The notes beneath the pieces were generated by a model. The model worked only from the letters and a program-made list of their open reading frames with translations. It did not search any database and was not told the DNA's origin. A stretch of 64,000 bases of DNA, from NCBI GenBank assembly GCA_019359275.1, contig JAHHHP010000010.1, forward strand, positions 33,887 to 97,886, given 5' to 3'. The DNA is from Myxacorys chilensis ATA2-1-KO14 (GTDB lineage Bacteria > Cyanobacteriota > Cyanobacteriia > Leptolyngbyales > Leptolyngbyaceae). The position numbers and the translations under genes are program-made. Shown here piece after piece: positions 62,288-64,000 of the stretch. The number at the start of each line of letters is the position of its first letter. The stretch's first letter is position 1.

Positions 62288-62512
62288 TGTCGATCAGATT
62301 CATTGTCCATCGAAAGGCTTCTTCATCTAGGGTAGTGCAGCGACCAATGAGTTCGATCTCAATTGTGGGACACCTGGCTAAATGGCTGCATAATGCGGCA
62401 CTTGAGGCATTCCTCGATTTCGGCGTTATACCTTCTAAATGATCATCAGCTAATTATCAGCAGAGATGCCGACCTGTTTCTACTAGCAGCCCAAAACAGA
62501 TCGACAGGCAAT

Positions 62513-62716
62513 TTAGTCTTCTGGCAAGATCCATTGAGGCGGAGCCGAGGCTCGCTCTCGTGCTTTCTTGCGTACCGCTTCGTCTGCCATCTCTAGCAGC
62601 TTATCTAGAGGCGTGTCGCTGATGAACTGTGAGGTTTGCTCTTTGTACTCAAGATTGGGACATTGATCTCCTAGAACACATCCGTTTTTGCACATCTCGG
62701 CACAGTTAATCTCCAT
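62513..62716 (-). CDS. Small Cys-rich conserved cyanobacterial protein
   Basis: A 67-residue protein starting MEINCAEMCKNGCVLGDQCP. Four Cys in a C-x3-C-x3-C-x5-C pattern suggest a metal or disulfide site. The C-terminal half is helical and charged (KLLEMADEAVRKKARERA) and ends PPQWILPED. The pattern and ending look like a conserved small cyanobacterial family, but I cannot name it. AGAAGAG lies just upstream of ATG 62716. Confidence 0.75.
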   Translation of the reverse strand: MEINCAEMCKNGCVLGDQCPNLEYKEQTSQFISDTPLDKLLEMADEAVRKKARERASAPPQWILPED

Positions 62717-62867
62717 AGTCTCTTCTCCGTGATTTTAGGGCTGATCGGCATTTCCCTATCTTACCGACCATTTTGGATTGTTCTGATCCCTACTATGGAA
62801 GAAGAATTCGTCCTAGAGTAGAACAATTCACCAAGGCAATTAATCCTAGTTATGGGGTGAAGGAGCA

Positions 62868-63524
62868 ATGAGATTCCCTCTATTTCTGGCAAGTTTTGGC
62901 GGTTTAGCGATCGCAAATGTGGGGTATGCAGTAGACGTACTTTCTCCCGAACAGCAGGTTCGAGAGGTGTCCAGTCGTTTGATTGGAGTGATGAGTACGG
63001 CGGAGCAGTCTGCCGCTAATCCCAAGATTGCAAATGTTCAAATGACAACCTGTGCCGTGTCAATGAAAGGGGTGTCAGATCCCAAATCTGTTTATCTCTA
63101 CCAAGAACAAGCCATCAATGCAGCGCAAAATTCGGGCGCGGTGCAGCTTGGAAAACCTTATCGGCAGCGGTTTTTGCAACTTTCGTCCAATGCCGCAAAT
63201 GGAAGCGTGCGATCGCTATCATTTCGTCCTGCTGAAACGGCTCAATGGATTGGTCTGTGTAATCGTCCCGAATCTGCGCGAGTCGTGCAACTTCAAGATG
63301 TGGGTAAACCAACCTGCGCGGTCTTTCTAAAGCAATCTGGAGACGCCTATATCGGGAGAACTCCGATCGATGGCTGTCCTTCTAATGTTCGAGGAGCCGT
63401 GCGTGTCACCAACTATATCGAACTCGAACGCGATCGCATGAATACCTACGATCGCGGTTATGACGCGAATGGCAAACAAGTATGGGGCGCAAAAGAGGGA
63501 GCGTATCAATTCAAGAAAACATGA
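62868..63524 (+). CDS. Exported CpeT/CpcT-like chromophore-lyase-family protein
   Basis: A 218-residue protein with a signal peptide (FPLFLASFGGLAIANVGYA, cleavage near 21). The rest resembles CpcT/CpeT, the phycobilin lyases that attach phycocyanobilin: YLYQEQAI, PYRQRFLQLS, TCAVFLKQSGDAYIGRTPIDGCPSN, and the end with DRMNTYDRGYDANGKQVWGA. True lyases are cytosolic, so a periplasmic copy is odd and may bind another ligand. GTGAAGGAGC precedes the start. Confidence 0.75.
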   Translation: MRFPLFLASFGGLAIANVGYAVDVLSPEQQVREVSSRLIGVMSTAEQSAANPKIANVQMTTCAVSMKGVSDPKSVYLYQEQAINAAQNSGAVQLGKPYRQRFLQLSSNAANGSVRSLSFRPAETAQWIGLCNRPESARVVQLQDVGKPTCAVFLKQSGDAYIGRTPIDGCPSNVRGAVRVTNYIELERDRMNTYDRGYDANGKQVWGAKEGAYQFKKT

Positions 63525-63628
63525 TCACAGCGCAACTTTTGAAGAGAATTGAACGAGTCAACGCCTTAAGGTAGACGGTGAATCACTTCAGCCCCAATAC
63601 GCTGAAGTAGGTTTCCAGAATTAAACAA

Positions 63629-64000
63629 TGAAGACAACATCTTTCACTTCAAACGCAACACAGACTCAGGATCTGCCAAAGCGATTAATTGCGGCTGGAA
63701 TTCTTTTGGGACTCGGATTTGCAGGATTTTTTGATGGCATTGTGCTGCATCAAATTCTGCAATGGCATCATCTACTATCTAATGTTCGCCCAATGCTGAG
63801 TTTAGATGATGTGAAAGTTAATACTTTAGCAGATGGATTATTTCATCTGCTGTCTTATGTTTTTGTACTGAGTGGCGTTGTGACTTTATGGCAAACGCAT
63901 CAGCAAACTGATATGCCTAAATCTGCTCAACCATTACTTGGAGCGATCTTAATGGGTGCTGGAGCGTTTAATGTTATCGAAGGTTTAATCGATCATCAGA
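63629..64000 (+). CDS. DUF2243 family membrane protein (partial)
   Basis: The first 124 codons from ATG 63629; the gene continues beyond the right edge. It starts MKTTSFTSNATQTQDLPKRL, then has GILLGLGFAGFFDGIVLHQI, LQWHHLLS, ADGLFHLLSYVFVLSG and a third helix ILMGAGAFNVIEGLIDHQ. This matches the DUF2243 family of membrane proteins; conserved His residues may bind metal. Function unknown. Confidence 0.9.

Noticed and set aside
62363..62596. A 77-codon plus-strand frame
   Set aside because: It overlaps the better-supported Cys-rich small gene on the minus strand and shows no conserved features.

Overview
The window comes from a cyanobacterium, most likely a filamentous non-heterocystous type of the Leptolyngbya kind. 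It carries psaK (photosystem I), the cyanobacterial carotene ketolase crtO, a vipp1 with the cyanobacterial C-terminal tail, cyanobacteria-specific families (DUF3086, DUF3119, CpeT-like) and many copies of the HIP1 octamer GCGATCGC. Genes are closely packed on both strands. I see no rRNA, tRNA, CRISPR array or complete insertion sequence.

Layout. 1-2000: the start of an AhpD-like arsenosugar-associated gene, a pentapeptide-repeat protein and a short DUF4347 protein. 2168-12578: a six-gene chemotaxis-like operon of pix/ptx phototaxis type (PatA-like regulator, CheY, CheW, five-GAF chemoreceptor, CheA-REC hybrid, second CheW), followed on the other strand by an HpsE-like glycosyltransferase; together they suggest light-directed gliding or pilus motility with polysaccharide secretion. 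13.7-25.6 kb: GH57 hydrolase, alpha/beta hydrolase, crtO behind a tiny disordered protein, a baeRF7/DUF2267 pair, hemB, rplU-rpmA and a PA14-glycoside hydrolase. 25.7-29.2 kb: a small accessory patch with a NACHT ATPase (possible phage defence) and an Rpn/PDDEXK nuclease. 29.4-47.5 kb: mostly housekeeping (PRC-barrel protein, VanY-like peptidase, M41-like peptidase, Uma2, FMN reductase, PepF, PEP-CTERM protein, aminotransferase, thioredoxin, vipp1, DUF3119-DUF3086-plsY, psaK, site-2 protease, patatin, groES-groEL under a perfect CIRCE operator).

47.8-54.7 kb: a surface-appendage locus with a SAM methyltransferase, a type IV pilin, a TPR/SPINDLY-type O-GlcNAc transferase, an FkbM methyltransferase broken by one in-frame stop, and a TPR-FkbM protein. 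The arrangement suggests decoration of pilin or another surface glycan. 54.8-64 kb: pgl, two FHA proteins, xth, a WG-repeat gene lying between xth and a decayed second copy of the xth 3' end, an NmrA-like reductase, a DUF92 (VTE6-like) kinase, a VOC protein, a lipase-like hydrolase, a Cys-rich mini-protein, an exported CpeT-like protein and a truncated DUF2243 protein.

Non-coding highlights are two copies of a MITE-like CCTCACCCC element (one inside groESL), heptamer repeats around plsY and upstream of the site-2 protease, several long hairpins in intergenic gaps, and clear intrinsic terminators. Calls rest on reading the sequence and recalling protein families; no database search was possible.
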